DNA of 64,000 nt from Limnoperna fortunei (GCA_944474755.1 OX104124.1:44221342-44285341); one strand, 5' to 3'. Positions 15,001 through 31,900 are shown, numbered from the stretch's first letter. Numbers and translations: made by a program. Notes: generated from the letters alone by a model not told the origin.

Positions 15001-18000
15001 TCTTGTTGACTGATTAGTTTTCTTTCCTTAATTATCTCCCTTGTATCAGTTGCTATTCTGACAACATAAATCTTCCATCGGAATAATTTCTGTAACGACA
15101 GGGCCGCTTGTATATCGTTTTCGCTAAGACAACAATAGAAAATATGCAGGGACAACTGGTAAAGTGCTGCATTTCAACGTAGAACTAAATATAAGAAAAT
15201 CACAGATTTTCGACTATAGAAGTGCATTGTGAAATAATGTAGCACATTTCGAGTTTTGGCGTTTTACATTTTAAAACTATTGACGCCATAATGTCGAACG
15301 ACGTATGAACTTTGTAAAACAAAATGGATGTTCTTTCAGCATATGGTTATATTTGCTTTAAACAATTAAAAAAACTATTTAATTTAACATAATTTTATCG
15401 TTATTGATTTGGTATAAGAATAAGTGTTTTAGACTACTCTACAGTTGATAAAATATCACATTTTATACTGTATAAATTTGATGCATGTTTAAAATATTTG
15501 CTAAATCTCCTGGAGAAATGACGAAATTGTTAAAATCATCTCAAAAGCTTTAATCGATTTCGTTTTTCTATGAATTCTAGATGTTAATTTTCCGGTTAAG
15601 AGACCTGTCGTATACATACTAAAATTGTGTGCTCTTCTTAAAATTATTACATGTTCATTTCATTTATATATGTAACATTATTTACCTTCTTCTCGTCACA
15701 TTAATATTGATTATTTTTAAATATTTACACAACAAGAAATGCACCGATTGGGTGCTTAAAAATGACCAGCAGTATTAAAGGCAGACTAAGCATATATGAA
15801 GTCGAATATATATTTTAGGATCGTTCATGAACGAGCCTGTATGTTTAATTTTAAATATCTTAAAAGAAAAGGATAGAAAAGAAAAAACTAGCGCCTTGTT
15901 CGATTATACCTTATTTTAAAGCTTACTATGCGTCACTGGATGAAGTCAGTTAACGAAAGTAAAAATCTTCATAAATAATAGAGATCTCCTCATACCAATT
16001 GTAGCAATTATTTTATACTATATGCTTTATATTTCGTTTAGAACAAAACGGTCACCTGATTACTGCGAATTTATTCCTTGATATATTTTTACAAGGTAAG
16101 AGAACATATTTTTATGAAATGCAAATAAAACGTTAAAGATGATAATAATTTGATTAGACTGATGTCACAACTAGGCAGTGCATATCTAGCTTGACATAAT
16201 ACTTAGTACAACTCAGAATCTGTCGAGTGTATCACGATAAGTTTTAAATATTGATATAAATTAGCGTTATACAATTCAAAGATTATTCATGTGATTTAAT
16301 ATAAAATATTCTGTCAGGATGATTTTGCTTATCATTAAATTTTTATTTTGCTAAATATCAAAAACGAGTATATCTGCATGCTTTCACGATAAAGCAGGTT
16401 GAGATATACATGTAATAATCGCTATGAATTAATAGCATGCAATTCATTTGGAACTCGAACATTCGGAAACAACGACTTTATGTCAAAGCAATGCATAAGG
16501 AGTCGTGATGGACCAGTGTCATCTAATTATCACCCAGCATGTACTCACACTCAAGCCTAATTGACAAAGATTGCCATATTTTCTGCCGAATGCCCTTTGG
16601 CTTCTTCGTCTATATTATAATATGTAATAGCTGGAAAATTGCTGCAAAATGGCCTAAAATTGATCTTTTCGAAATATTCTTTGTTATACAAACTAGTGAT
16701 CGGTAAACTGTGATTTATAAATGATAAATTAATATGAAGAAAACTATGAGACGTCAAGGCGATATTTATAGAGGAGAATATGGTCAACAGGTTTAAGAGA
16801 ATTATTCGATTATTTTTATTACCTCGATATTGAAATTGAACACATTTTCGCTACTTCTAGAAATCACAGTTTGATCTAAAATAGTTCTTTTCCTAAATTC
16901 AGTGCTAATAATATACTACTGTATTGAATATTTTTCTTTGATAAAACAAACCTGTTAAAGTATCAGTAGTTTAATTCATTATTGAATTTTTGTATTTTTC
17001 ACCCCATATTTGTTTTAAATGTACAATGTGTGTTTTGTAAAAATGTGTTTAATACCTGATCCCCATGTCTTGAGTAATGCATGACTTAATATTGACATTT
17101 TTGATAGCATGTAACATTCACCGTAACACACCTAAATTTCAATTTAAATTTTGTGCACGGTACTTTGTATTCGTCAATACAACTTCTAATGCAACAGATT
17201 GAAACAAAGCCACAACTAGTCAAAATGGTGCATACTCGCACACTCTAAAACGTATTAAATACACAAGTGTTTTGACACTGAAAGTACAGTAACACAAACA
17301 ACAAATCTATGACTGGCAATATAAATAGCAGTCGCAAAAATAAAATAGTGGGTCAAGAACAAAGAAAGAAAAAGCGTTTTTAATGTCAGCCAACAAACTA
17401 CATTTAAATCAACGAAGTCTTCTACTTCGTTCATGGAATTGATCTTATGTCATAAGCTTTTTTGTTCATTCTGACTCGTAGCAGCCCGTCGCGACGATAA
17501 ACGTCTTTATTCAATATACGCGGTTGGTACAAATTCGCTTCCTATTCCTGAAAAGAAATTCACAAAAGTGTTACATTTGAAGCATCTACTGCATAAGCTT
17601 CCTGAGCAGTTATTTTGTAAATGTTTACTTTTAGTTTCTGACCACTTGTTTAACCTTCCATATTGTTTATCTTTAATTTAATCACATCGCATTCAATTTT
17701 GGTTTTTCTATGTCGCGAAGTGGCATAACTACGGCTATGAAAGACACACCAATATATCCGCTATAATCAAAAGGTTTTTAATATAGACATTGGAAGTTTA
17801 CAGAGCAATTTAGTTAATTTAATTATGATTATTTGCATGATTAAACAAATAATGTATTTGATTTGTGGTGTGATGGCAAACATTTGTTTGTGCGAAGGAT
17901 ATTTAACGCCACTTTCAGCATTTTTCAACTAAATCATGATGTTCAGTTTTTATTGGTTAGGAAGCTGGAGTACCTTTGGTAGGAAAACTTGCAATCTTTG

Positions 18001-21000
18001 TCAATTAAAGTTGGAGTTGAGTACAGCCTAACCGCAATGAGACTCGAACACGCAACCTCAGACCACGTGATCAATAGTAGACGAACTACCTTAACAACTC
18101 GGCCACCGAAGCCCCCAAACTAACATTAGTAAGTGTACATAAAAAAGTAAAGAATTGGAAAATGATATAGCATGGTAAATGTGAACAAAACATTAATTAA
18201 GATGTGAATAATATTATAATTAACAAACGACAAAATATCTTCTTGAGTGTGATATACATTCCAAAGTTTTATATATAAAAAGTACCATCACAATAAAAAA
18301 TGTTTGTCATTGACGCCGCAGTTGAGAAAGAACTTTTGTTATGATATTATTATGATTATTTGTATGATTTGGCGCTAAAACTTTTCAGGGAAAATTGAAA
18401 TAATTAAAAAACTAGAGAATGATAAAGCCTATTTAAACGAAAGAGTGAATGCAAGAATTAGAACACAAGGTAATCAAGCTACAAAGGCCATAATTAACAA
18501 ATGAAAAATATCATCTACGGTCTAAGGTAAAAAAAATGCACAGAAAAAATCTACTCAACTACTCCACTAGCTTTACTTTATATTTCTTAATGATTAAAAT
18601 AAGAGTTGTGTAACAATGCAATAATAAAAAATAACTATATAATATTCAATAAAGTTATATCATCTTTTGTTAATATATTTTAGTAGTAATATTTCCATTA
18701 ACAATAAAGAACTCGTTTTATTACTTATGAAAGAACACATATAAGCAATGTTGTTCATCAATTTCACATTATACATTTTTGCGTTTTAATTCAAATTATC
18801 TTTTAGAATATTTTGTAGACATATAATGCAACAATTATACGTAAGGCATTAATGTTATATTAAGAAATATTAAGTTTTCTGCCTTAGATATATTTTAGCA
18901 ATAACTATATCCTTTTTAAAATATGTGTTTTTTACTTTTCTGTAGATTGGTGCCGTTTAATGTTTATTGTCCAAGTTGTGTTTTGTGTTGCAGTTATATT
19001 TTTTATTGACTGGCAAAGTGTGCGGTTTACATTTAAATTATAGAATTGACAACGTACATAATTTATTGTATTCTGACAGTATAAATATATAAATATTAAA
19101 TGTAATATAGTCATTGGAATGCGTTTGAAAATTGTTCCAAGGTTTACAAAAGAAACCACTATCGAATGTGATGAAAAGATAATCGTTAAAGCAATTTCTG
19201 GTTATGAAAAAGAAGGATAAAAAAGTGTCGTGACACGACGAGGTAAAGAAAAATAGCAAAGAAAACCAACCGAACAACAAGAGCCAAAAGTCAGGTAACA
19301 GTTACAAATCCAGATATTGACAAACATTCACAACGCAACAAAAAAAGAAAAAACAAAAAAAAAACCACCCCCCACCAGAAAGATAGTTACCCGAACCCAA
19401 TAAAAACCATCGGTGCACTCAGTTGCTCTGGACCACTAAGCAGTACCTGCCTCTAATAAGACACCTATCGAGTTACTCATTGTCATGTCTTGGAAAAAGT
19501 CAAATCCAGGAATAGGAAACACTCAAGACTCATCAGTGGCGTTTAACTCTAAATGCTTAAAGTATTTTTTTATTCGGCGATGGAATAATTTAAGTCCACT
19601 GGGATCGTGTAAATACACAATACAGGTAGTTCAAAATATTATTTTAAAAGTCTAAAAAATGTACCAACCAGCAAGCTTATTAAGTATCAGATCGACAAAC
19701 ATGACGATACAGCATAGACAAAACATAATATACAAGTCTAGAAGATTATGCAACGATACAAATGACGTTGTTTCTTGTCAAAAATTTAGACAAAGACTGA
19801 CCAACGAATGGCCTTAGTCATTGAATGTCAATATAAATAAATGACGTAAACAAGTCATAACATATTGATCTTAAACTTTCTCACTCTTACTTAACCCAAA
19901 ATAGTTACTTCCCAGTCCGCCACCCGCAGACGTGCCGTGCTGTTACTTGGATTTGCTCAAATATTCAAACAAGATGTAATCAAAATTACCAAGGTTACAA
20001 ATTCATTACGCCAGACGCGCATTTTGTCTACTCAAGACTCATCAGTGGCGTTTAACTCTAAATGCTTAAAGTATTTTTTTCATTCGGCGATGGAATAATA
20101 TAAGTCCACTGGGATCGTGTAAATACACAATACAGGTAGTTCAAAATATTATATAAAAAGTCTAAAGAATGTACCGACCAGCAAGCTTATTAAGTATCAG
20201 ATCGACAAACATGATGATACAGCATAAACAAAAAATAATATACAAGTCTAGAAGATTATGCAACGATACAAATGACGGTGTTTCTTGTCAAAAATTTAGA
20301 CAAAGACTGACCAACGAATGGCTTTAGTCATTGAATGTCAATATAAATAAATGACGTAAACAAGTCATAACATATTGATCTTAAACTTTCTCACTCCAAC
20401 TTGACCCAAAATAGTTGCTTCCCAGTCCGCCACCGCAGACGTTCCGTGCTGTTTTCATATTTGACCTGTATTATGATCGAGGATAGCTGTTTTAGCTCGA
20501 GGCAACACCGAGGACTAATGCAGCTATCCTCGACCCAATACCGCTTCCCGAGATTTGGTTGTTTGGTGTTTACAGCCACTTTCAGCAATAGTTCAGTTAT
20601 ATCACGGTGTCCAGTTTTTATTGGTGGAGGAAGCCGGAGTACCCGGAGAAAACCCCCGACTGGTAGGAAACCTGGCAATCCTTGTCAATTAAAATGGGAG
20701 TCGAGTACACCCTGCCCGAAGTGAGACTCGAACCCACAACCTCAGTGTTGACAGACCACGTGATTAATAGTAGGCGAACTACCTTAACCACTCAGCCACC
20801 AAGGCCCTACTTCTCAAGGACATAATACATGTAGAATATGAAAACACCTATTTAATGACACTTAATTAACCAGTTGAGTAAATTTTAGTACTATTTATTT
20901 TATCATTGACCAATATATATAAGTATAGCTCTATACCCGATCCGATTCGGCTTCCCATAGACATACCAAAAGATTAATATGACATATACTCAGTATGAAA

Positions 21001-22922
21001 ATGTCATTGTTTTCTTGAAACAATGCGAGGCGGATGAGGCTTTCGTAGGTTCTTCAGATAAGGTTGATATTTGTGTAGTGTAGATAAATTTAAACAGAGT
21101 AAATAGACTGGAACAATCTTACCCTTTAGTACAAGGCCATGGGTCCAGTCAGGAAGTCTATGACTATGGTGCGAGGATGGTAATGTATTTGTGGTACCAG
21201 AGACATAAAGTAAGTGTTATCTTTTTGATAGTGATGATTTATTTAATAGTATGCATTACATACAGTCCTCTACACCTCGTAGAACATATATTCATGCCAA
21301 GTCTAATGAATCTGGTATATATAATGATTATTCATAGTCAGATGTTAGGTTTTCATGCGTCGATAGCGATACGGAATCCGAAGGTGGGTTTTCCACGCGT
21401 TATGAAAACAGACAAACAAGTCAAAGTAGATTACCAAAGCCCAATATAAGAGAGGCACAAGAACCGAACATTTCATACCCCGATTACAAGGCACAATCAA
21501 TACTAAAATTTAAGAATAGTTGTGATAAAACCATTAGTGCAGGAGCACGACCAAAAACAAAACAAAATGATTACATGAGAGTATATACTGAGACAAGACC
21601 AAGTAATACTGTTTCCAACACAGATGGCAATAGTACACAACAAATAGTGAACATGAACACGGTTTAAGTAAAGCGGCCACATCTGCCCCTTTGCACACAT
21701 ATCACAAAGCTTGTGAAGGTGAGAGTATACACGGGGAGGTTAATCCTCCTGCTTATAATGTTAAAATGTCAGATCAGTGGGTAATATATGATAGACCAGT
21801 CTTTCTTTTTTTTTGCTGAGTATGGTTACAGTCTACGCAAACTCACACAGAAGGCTTATCCTACGTTAAATTATCATGAGATAGAGCCAACAGTTGTTGA
21901 CCAGTACATACATGGTTTAAATAATCATGAATTAAAGAAGCATGTTCAGTTCCATCACCCCCAAACACTTAATCAAGCTTTGGCCTTTGCTAGTGAGTAC
22001 GAAGCTTTTCTAGGACCAGTTGATAAAATAGTGAAACCCAGGCGGAGCCCGATACTTATAGTTTGCAGACATTACAGTCCTCTACTGATGGGTCTCCCAG
22101 TTCCGAAAGTCATATACTCAATCAGATTTCAAATATGACTGATGCAAAATTTAAGGAGTATTTTCAGGAGAATAGGATGGGTGGAACAAACAGAAATGCA
22201 GAACCCGGATTGACTGGAACCCGAAAAGGCTCTGTTGTCCCGCATAAATTTGACAAATCAAGGGACATTACTTGCTGTCATTGCTATGAGATAGGACATA
22301 TTAGAAGTAGATGTCCCTACTTGAGGGAGAAGCCCCAGATTGACTTTGAATCTAGACAAGGACAAAGTGTTGGTGGCCCGTATTTAAACTAGAAGGAGCT
22401 GGAATCGAGGGCGTGAATTCAGCTCGTTTTGATTTTGAAAACCGTCCCAAAGAAACCAAAAACTTTTTCAAAGCATGTCCAATTTGTGAAGTCCAGTACA
22501 CATATTGAGCAAGAAAAACCGTGGTATAATGTTAATCAATTAACTCTTCAGGAAAATGAGCCATGCAACGAAGGAGAGATAGATAGTGAACATAAACTTG
22601 ACCCATTAGGACTTAATTTCCACGAAAATGACAAAATTTTTGAAAGGGAGAGAACCCCTGAAAGCTTATGTAAGCAGCGTTTTCATTAATTTACATACAT
22701 GTATTTTGTCTGTCGCCCCAAACAAAATTGTACTATTTGACGTCGTCCATCGGTCCGATAAATTTTCTTCGAGGATAACTATGAAACCGTTACAGGTGTT
22801 TATTTGACCCTGCCTTTCGCAAAAGCAGGGGACTACAGAATTCGGCTTTCCGTCTGTCCGTCCTTCCGTCCGTCACATTTGGTTTGTCAGCGCAAATTTA
22901 GCAAAAATCCTCAATAGTTTTC

Positions 22923-22954
<32 letters not shown>

Positions 22955-25900
22955 CAAATTTCACGAAACCTGGTATGTAGTAAGTACACTATATGTAGTT
23001 GTGCATATTGCCAGAAATTTTATCTGCAATTTTTTTGTGAGAGTTACGGCTTTTTGAACTTAGAAATTTAGCCAAAATTCTCAATAAATGTCTTCTCAGT
23101 GCAACTCCTCTGAAATTGCTCAACTAAATTTTATGAAACTTGGTATGTAGCAAGTACATCATATGTAGTTGTGCGTATTGTCAAGAAATTTTGATCCGCT
23201 AATTTTTGTAAGAGTTATGGCCCTTCGAACTTAGAAATTTAGCAACAAATCCTCAATAATTTTCTTGTCAACGTAAGTCTTCTAAAACCGCTCAATGTAT
23301 GAAAGGTATGGTTTTATTAGGTGGGGGACCTCGAGACCTGCTCTTGTCTTAAACTTGGTCTTGCATTTATCGTATGCAAGACAATCACGCCGATCGGAAA
23401 TTAAAATTTCCGTTTGGCGGGGCATAGATGTCCTTTAGACACGTTCCTTTTTTTCCTATTTCATGTTCAAATAAAGACAGACTTTCTATTCGAAATAACA
23501 TTAATTTACGCAGTGAACGTTGATATTAACAATCTATAAATAACTCGTTGGCTGTGGCGGTTATACTTTAAACTTATTTATTTATATTGGATTGGGAACC
23601 AAGTTATACGCATACAATAATCCCTCTGCAGTTTGCAGTGTGCAAATGTGGCCTTCATAGCGGCCCCCATTGTGCCTACTCTTATCGAATTATACGATGA
23701 GAATTGCTCTCCCCATACACGGGAACAACGGTTTGTCGTCCCTTCCGTAGGACTATCATCGTGTCTCGAGACCATCTCGCTAATGGTGTCAAGAGAGAGT
23801 CAGAAAATTGATACATGAAATTTTCACCCCTAAAGAGGATCCAACCATGAACCTTTGGGTTAGTTGTCCGACGTGGTTGTCGTGTTTTGTCATGCGACTT
23901 TGTCATGTTTATGCACTTTGAAATTGGACTGTTTCTTATGTATTTCTTTGCTTCCTCCTTTATAAGAACAAAATTATTGTAAAATGATAGCACTCAATTA
24001 GATATTTACACAAGTTTTTTTAGGGGTCATCAAACAATGCCTTATTACATTGTATAATTTAAATTCCAGTAACACGATTTTGACGGCGTGTTCTTTAGTT
24101 TGTAGAAGCAGTATGTATTGTATTTTCAAGATATATATTATAGATATCAGAAAAACTAAAAGAGATTCAGAAGACCTGTGACATTTCAAGCATTAATTCT
24201 ATTAATATACAATGAAAACAACAGTTAACACATATAATATAGACATTTTAATATGAGCATAATCAATAATATATACCGCTTATCAATATTAGTAAGGGAA
24301 ATTTGTTTACGTGCAAAATGAACAATTTTGTCTATGTTCTTGCAAGAATAAATGTAGGGACAATACATTCATATATTTTCCAAAATATAGAAACATGTTT
24401 ATAACTTACAGCTGACTTACGAATGCGTTTTCATAATGCAGGATTAGAAAGGCTGTTTAAACACAAATTTTATAATAATTCCCGAAAAAAGAAGACATCC
24501 CGGAGATTCCAACAACCTACCCGGCAGCCCGGACACGGGTAACAAATCCAGGGCAAAATCCGGAGCATTGGCATGTATGCAATATATAATACAACAATTG
24601 AAACAAATGAAACACAAGTCAATGGCGCAAAGTAATTAATGCTTACCGTGGTCTGTATAGTCAAATTAACTGCCTAACAGCTGTTCATTCGAGAAACAAT
24701 CTCCTTAACTAATAATCTGTGAATACGAGCAAATAATATAAAAACCCCGATAGCGGGTTAGTAAACCAAGATCTCGGATTGTTAAACCGAAATCTCGGAT
24801 TTGTAAACCGAGATCTTGGATTGGTTATGAGGTTCAAATTAACTGCCTAACAGCTGTTCATTCGATAAACAATCTCCTTAACTAATAATCTGAGAATACG
24901 AGCAAATAATATAAAAACCCCGATAGCGGGTTAGTAAACCAAGATCTCGGATTGGTAAACCGAAATCTCGGATTTGTAAACCGATATCTTGGATTTGGTA
25001 ATGAGGTTCAAATTAACTGCCTAACACCTGTTCATTCGAGAAACAATCTCCTTAACTAATAATCTGAGAATACGAGCAAATAATATAAAAACCCCGATAG
25101 CGGGTTAGTAAACCAAGATCTCGGATTGGTAAACCGAAATCTCGGATTTGTAAACCGAGATCTTGGATTGGTTATGAGGTTCAAATTAACTGCCTAACAG
25201 CTGTTCATTCGATAAACAATCTCCTTAACTAATAATCTGAGAATACGAGCAAATAATATAAAAACCCCGATAGCGGGTTAGTAAACCAAGATCTCGGATT
25301 GGTAAACCGAAATCTCGGATTTGTAAACCGATATCTTGGATTTGGTAATGAGGTTCAAATTAACTGCCTAACAGATGTTCATTCGAGAAACAATCTCCTT
25401 AACTAATAATCTGAGAATACGAGCAAATAATATAAAAACCCCGATAGCGGGTTAGTAAACCAAGATCTCGGATTGGTAAACCGAAATCTCGGATTTGTAA
25501 ACCGAGATCTTGGATTGGTAATGAGGTTCAAATTAACTGCCTAACAGCTGTTCATTCGAGAAACAATCTCCTTAACTAATAATCTGAGAATACGAGCAAA
25601 TAATATAAAAACCCCGATAGCGGGTTAGTAAACCAAGATCTCGGATTGGTAAACCGAAATCTCGGATTGGTAAACCGAGATCTTGGATTGGTAATGAGGT
25701 TCAAATTAACTGCCTAACAGCTGTTCATTCGATAAACAATCTTCTCAACTGATAATCTGAGAATACGAGCAAATAATATAAAAACCCTGATAGCGGGTTA
25801 GTTAACCAAGATCTCGGATTGGTAAACCGAAATCTTGGATTTGTAAACCCCGATATCTTGGATTTGGTAATGAGGTTCAAATTAACTGCCTAACAGCTGT

Positions 25901-28900
25901 TCATTCGAGAAACAATCTCCTTAACTAATAATCTGAGAATACGAGCAAATAATATAAAAACCCCGATAGCGGGTTAGTAAACCAAGATCTCGGATTGATA
26001 AACCGAAATCTCGGATTTGTAAACCGAGATCTTGGATTGGTAATGAGGTTCAAATTAACTGCCTAACAGCTGTTCATTCGAGAAACAATCTCCTTAACTA
26101 ATAATATGAGAATACGAGCAAATAATATAAAAACCCCGATAGCGGGTTAGTAAACCAAGATCTCGGATTGGTAAACCGAAATCTCGGATTGGTAAACCGA
26201 GATCTTGGATTGGTAATGAGGTTCAAATTAACTGCCTAACAGCTGTTCATTCGATAAACAATCTTCTCAACTGATAATCTGAGAATACGAGCAAATAATA
26301 TAAAAACCCTGATAGCGGGTTAGTAAACCAAGATCTCGGATTGGTAAACCGAAATCTTGGATTTGTAAACCGATATCTTGGATTTGGTAATGAGGTTCAA
26401 ATTAACTGCCTAACAGCTGTTCATTCGAGAAACAATCTCCTTAACTAATAATCTGAGAATACGAGCAAATAATATAAAAACCCCGATAGCGGGTTAGTAA
26501 ACCAAGATCTCGGATTGGTAAACCGAAATCTCGGATTGGTAAACCGAGATCTTGGATTGGTAATGAGGTTCAAATTAACTGCCTAACAGCTGTTTATTCG
26601 ATAAACAATCTTCTCAACTGATAATCTGAGAATACGAGCAAATAATATAAAAACCCTGATAGCGGGTTAGTAAACCAAGATCTCGGATTGGTAAACCGAA
26701 ATCTTGGATTTGTAAACCCGGATATCTTGGATTTGGTAATGAGGTTCAAATTAACTGCCTAACAGCTGTTCATTCGAGAAACAATCTCCTTAACTAATAA
26801 TCTGAGAATACGAGCAAATAATATAAAAACCCCGATAGCGGGTTAGTAAACCAAGATCTCGGATTGGTAAACCGAAATCTCGGATTTGTAAACCGAGATC
26901 TTGGATTGGTAATGAGGTTCAAATTAATTGCCTAACAGCTGTTCATTCGAGAAACAATCTCCTTAACTAATAATCTGAGAATACGAGCAAATAATATAAA
27001 AACCCCGATGGCGGGTTAGTAAACCAAGATCTCGGATTGGTTAACCGAAATCTCGGATTGGTAAACCGAGATCTTGGATTGGTAATGAGGTGGAGGTGGA
27101 GGTTAAGGGATGCCGTCTCGTTAGACATGTCATAATACGGAAAACCTGACCGCGGATATTAATATGTTTGGAGAGTGCCACTCTCCTTGCACGATGATCC
27201 CCAGTTGTAGATTTCGATAAGTGTAGGCTCGTACATGTAGCTGCAACAAATAATTAATTTTCTGCCCTACCCATACCACAAGTGACATACTTCCCAAGTG
27301 GCAATCACAATTTCTGCAATCGATCCGTCTTTTCAAAATTGATTTATGGTTTGCTTACTTGTTTTCGTCCTGAATAGAGCTGAAATGTTACTCGCTGGAC
27401 GTAAAACAAACATCCAATCAATCAATCAATCAACAAAATCAATAATAAAATCTAAAAGTTTACTTTCAATTAATGGGTTGCGAACTTTCTGTTCCCATTA
27501 CTCGGCCAAGCACGTAGCGACGTAGCGAAAAGGGAAGCCCTCTTAATGGAGGTTTCTAGTTATAATACGGACGCGGACAATAGTGGTTTTTGCTTGAAGA
27601 TCGCCACGCTCCTTTCACGATAAAGACAATTTTGTAGATTTCGAAAAAGAGTATGCTCATTGTAGTCGCTACAAAAGGCTTAATCTATGTCCCTACCCAG
27701 TATTGCATACTTTTGTATAGTCATGGTCACAACTTTTTGGAGTCCACAAAATCGCGACTTTTAAATAAATATGCATAAATTTGCTTACATTTTGATGTCA
27801 AGATGTGTAATTGCAATTTACAGGATGATTCACACAATCGGTTTGGTATAATTGTCTTCCTTTGTTCGCCGTGCGACGGTTTTTTGACGTGTCTACGGAT
27901 AATTGACATTAAGCGGTCACCCATTGTTTACAGCGGAAACTTGTCAAGGAGCCGCTGTTTACGTCACCAGAATTCAAGCGGTCAATGGTGTATTGCAATA
28001 ACGGGAAGTAACTCGTACAATAAAAGACGCTAGAAACAGCTGATGAAGAAATTGAGGTATTAAGTGGTGGTATATTCTTAATAAATTAAAATAATTGCTT
28101 CTGATATAAAATTAATTCCAGTAACTTTATATCCCAAATTTCCGGCGAAAAAATGTGCTCTTTCAGGGATCTCGCTTACGTTTTAATCCCAAATTCCGGA
28201 ACAAATTCCCGAATTCCCGTTCAAAGAAATGCCCAATACCGGCGTCCCGAAAAAGGTCCTGACTCTCAGACTGACAAGGATCCAGCTCTTCATAAATAAA
28301 TTTCATAAACAGAACAACTAAAGTAAACCTCTTTATTCGATTTTTATACGAGTCGAATTAGTAATTCTATGAAGGATTTTTAATTTATTTATTAAATTCG
28401 CGAAGAAAGTTCTGTCCCCCACAAAAAAACCACATGAAATTGCGACTATTTAGTAATTTGATTACTTAAAATATAGTTTTTAATTCCACTTCCACATTTT
28501 TCACATTTCCACGGCTTTAACATGGAGTTGTTCCCTAAATCTAAACTGCGGATGCAGAATTGTTTTTGACATGTTACTTTAGTACACGGGTTTACAAAAG
28601 TCGAAATATTTTTACCCCACGAGTGATTTTAAAAACTTGCAGCTATTTGAATGCACGCATTGTAATAATTCTTGTTTGGTAGTATTAAAAATATTAAATA
28701 AGCTCGAATCAAATAGTAACAAAACAATTGCTGGGAGGATACTGGGAGGGTTCCCAGTGGTCAACCAATAACTGTCTCTAGTTTCTAGGGGGGAGGTCTG
28801 GTTATACAATGTAATACGAAAGCCTGACCGCAGACCGTAGCAGGCATACAAACCCCGGCGGGGGGGGGGAACTTTTTTTTAGTCCATCAGAAAGAAATGT

Positions 28901-31900
28901 GCAAACAAATAGCCATGGGATGTTAACCTCACTTTATTGGAAATTAAAACCCTTTCCCGATTAGTTGAACGATTGATTAAGTACCTCAACACTCCGAGAT
29001 CCTGCCCCTAATTTAGTCAAATCCAATAAGTTTGAAAGGGACGGTATTTTGACCTATATGCAAACCTTAAAATGTTTGTTTGTTTAAAAGGTGTTTAACG
29101 CCACTTTCAGCTATATCATGGCGTCAAGTTTTTTAAGGGGAGGAAGTCGGAGTACCGAGAAAATCCCGGACTTGCGGTAGGAAAACTGGCAATCCTTGTC
29201 GATAAAATTGTAGTCGAGTACACCCTTCCTGCAGTGAGAATCGAACCCGCAATCTGTGTTAACAGATCACGTGATCAATAGTAGACGAACTACCTGAACC
29301 ACTCGGCCACCAAGGCCCAAATGTATCGTGCACATTATTTTTCGGTAAACACATTTTTTTTATAAACCATATTTCTGTCCTGAATATAGCTGAACGATAA
29401 GCAAAAAATAATCATCAATAGACCACATCTCTTGTTGCCATAACTTATCAACACAGAAAATCCTATATGCTTGTGAACGTTACGGTAAAAAACTAGCATG
29501 TAAAAAAATATCCTCCCAAATAATGGGTTCAGAGTCCACGTTCGCTTCATGTTGATGGGAAGGAGACGATTCGTACTATATACAGGTCAATTTTTTTATA
29601 ACAATTCTGTACAATTTTTGATGAACCTTACATTATATTTTAAGAACAATTCCATTATAGTAGATGCACAAATTCAATAAATGTCTAATTGTTTTATTAC
29701 TATAAAGAGAACTGTACTGGAAACTTTAAGAGGAGTTGATTACTTAAATTAAGTACCCAACCCAATTCAAAATCCATGTTTTCTATCGAAACCCCAAATA
29801 TCATTTCAATCAAAATGTTAATTATTTGTTGCACACTGGCGCTAAGATTAATCAAATTCCATTCAGAGTTGATGGTGGAGTTGTGGAAAACAGATAGGTA
29901 CCCCCCAAGAGTAACTCACAGACACCCAGACATATATAATGGCATCATGGATTGTCAGTTTTCATACCTTAGATGTTGGGGTTTTCACCAGATGCCTTTA
30001 CCTAATAAAAAACGCGACAGTACATGTATAGCTGAAAAATTAAACAATTTAAAGTCTCTGAAATATATGTTTAATGGAATGTGTGCTTAACCATGCAGAA
30101 AAGTAAAGTCTGTCATAGTTAATAAATATCATTCTTAAAAAGAGCGAATAAAATCTATTTAATAAAAAATAACTTGTATACAAGATAAATGTTTATTTCT
30201 CAACACAAGAAGAATGTCCCCCTTTGACAGATAATGGATATGAAATAGACCAACGTCAGAACAATAATTGTCAGACATTCAGCATTTCACACTTTTTCTC
30301 TTATGAATTCCCAAGACATCACTTAGGAGTCGCATGCAGCGGTCATCTCTAGTGGAATAAGTAGTTGATTCACTCCATGATGAAGCCACCAAAAACTCTG
30401 TAGTAGTTGCACCCAATGCACCAGTAACACACAGTAATCAGACAAATCACGAATCGTTATCTATCAAAAAACTCCAATCATGTAGATCTGCAATAATGTT
30501 AAAAACATTCTGTTAATTATAATTTATACTACAATCATGTTTTTTATGATTGAACTTTAATTTGAAGGACTTTGATACAAAATGTTTTATTTTTATTTTG
30601 TAATTATGTTTACATATTTATATAATATTACATGACTGTTTTAAACACATCATGCTTTATTTTAATTATACAAAATTAATTTATATGGTTATTCATTGTT
30701 TTATAACTTTAAATTTATAAAAATCTTAATGTATCTGCCAGAAATTTCCAAGTTGACTGATGTAACACAACTTGATAATTCAGCTAACTCTTTCTCAACT
30801 ATGTTTAAAGGAATATTTTGAAATCCAATATCACGTGCATGTCTAGACAGAACTTGAGAGGTTTACTTGTAGTAAAGTTAAAGTGTGAGCAGTAAACTTG
30901 GGACTTCCTTTGATACTTTAGCAGTCCACAAGTTAAAATGGCAAATTGATTTCAGTTCATGAAATATACTATCCGTTAAGGTGAATAAGTGGTTGCATTG
31001 TAAAGTAGTAATTCTATTGATCACGTACCTGTCAGCACTGAGGTAGCCGATTCTAGCCTTGCTGCAGCCATGGTGTACTTAGACCCAACCTTTAATAATT
31101 GTGAAGGAGATTCACTTTTCTCCTCAAATATTTCCGAAAAATAGGACATGTAATGGGACATTAAAAGATACCCTACCATGTTGCATTATTTCTATTATTC
31201 ATGAACACATTTTAATGAATTACAAATCACTAAAAATATAGGAACAGCTGATCATAATAACAGTCAGCCCATATCAGAAGACAATTTTTACCTTGACCTT
31301 GAACCTATCATTTCAAATAGGCACAACTCAAAAACTACAAATGAGGATTGTGCTGAAAATAAGACTTTAATTCGTTGTATTTAGCATTATCAAATTCCAT
31401 CACAATCTAACAGAAAATAAAGCAAACACACAGGAAAAATAAGATGAAGTGTGTTGACGCAGTAGATGTCATTATCCATTTGGATGGCCTGTGCAAAAGT
31501 AACCGAACGGGCGAGACATCAAAATTTTTTATTAAAAAATCTTTCTTTCACTTAAAATTTCATATATGGTGCCTTACACATATAATGCTAAATTACATAA
31601 AAATGTAGAAAAAAGTATAGGTGTCCACGGACTTTTTGCGGGAATTTTACCTTAAAGTTTAAGAATGGTTTTTCTACTTTCATTTCAATGTGTTGTCACA
31701 TTGTACCACATTACCGAATCGTGTATGAGAAGGTGTTATGAGGCAGTCAGAGAACGATAGCTACACATAATATTTTGCCTAACAGAATGTGATACTTTAA
31801 ACAGTCCAGAAATAGCGAGCATGTTTTTATCTTAATTCGACCAATATGTTTCCAGAAGCTAAAGTTTATGCAAAGCTGGTATATTTGTTTGGATGAAATA